Shown here: positions 6,865 to 6,882 of the stretch, in pieces | How the letters are laid out: every line of letters begins with the position of its first letter | Numbering within the stretch: position 1 is the stretch's first letter | The notes under the pieces: generated by a model | What the model saw: only the letters and a program-made list of their open reading frames with translations | The model's database searches: none | Told to the model about the DNA's origin: nothing | NCBI GenBank assembly: GCA_903901375.1 | Contig: CAIUQV010000677.1 | Coordinates: 1 to 6,882, forward strand | DNA length: 6,882 nt | Direction of reading: 5' to 3' | DNA from: an uncultured Ignavibacteriota bacterium | Lineage (GTDB): Bacteria; Bacteroidota; Ignavibacteria; Tepidaquicellales; Tepidaquicellaceae | Made by a program: the position numbers and the translations under genes

Positions 6865-6882
6865 CCATGACTAAAGTCATGG
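6865..6882. repeat. Perfect hairpin CCATGAC-TAAA-GTCATGG at the right edge
   Basis: A 7 bp perfect stem around TAAA ends exactly at the last base. C6864 would extend it if the next base outside is G. It is 24 bases from the previous hairpin and has a loop of the same T-R-A-A form. Paired short palindromes like this in intergenic DNA suggest a REP-like element that may continue beyond the window. Anything downstream, including a T-run, cannot be seen. Confidence 0.55.

Noticed and set aside
6821..6882. CRISPR array
   Set aside because: The two palindromes differ in sequence and there is no repeat-spacer periodicity. They are simply two different hairpins.

Overview
The window is AT-rich bacterial chromosome. 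It holds four protein-coding genes, one of them cut by the left edge, in two divergent transcription units. The best lineage guess is the Bacteroidota/Chlorobiota/Ignavibacteriota group. The reasons are a many-bladed Reg_prop + Y_Y_Y sensor typical of that group, start sites mostly without Shine-Dalgarno sequences, two candidate TTG-N20-TA promoters of Bacteroidota type, and an endonuclease-type MutL. This is inferred from gene style, not from a marker-gene comparison.

Left unit (minus strand, 2594 to 1 and beyond). A large membrane sensor begins at 2550 and runs off the left edge after 850 intact codons. It has a signal peptide, 14 propeller-type repeats (enough for two seven-bladed propellers), a Y_Y_Y domain, one membrane helix, a charged linker and the start of a PAS domain. 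Its output domain is outside the window. Just upstream lies a 14-codon reading frame with a good AGGAG ribosome binding site. Its TGA stop overlaps the sensor's ATG (TGATG), which suggests translational coupling. This was the least expected thing found.

Middle (2551-2866). A 316-base AT-rich divergent intergenic region carries a candidate promoter for each side and small palindromes.

Right unit (plus strand, 2867-6809). Three tightly packed genes look like one operon: an acyl-CoA dehydrogenase, then ftsY 16 bases later, then mutL 6 bases later. MutL starts with TTG because an in-frame stop closes the frame just upstream. The genes serve unrelated jobs (acyl-CoA oxidation, membrane protein targeting, mismatch repair), so they are probably co-transcribed rather than one pathway. 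FtsY and MutL are complete with their key motifs present. MutL has the endonuclease motifs and a likely beta-clamp-binding motif, which points to MutH-independent repair.

Right edge (6810-6882). Two perfect short hairpins follow mutL, one cut by the window end. They look like REP-type palindromes more than a standard terminator. I saw no tRNA, rRNA, CRISPR array, transposase or defence system.
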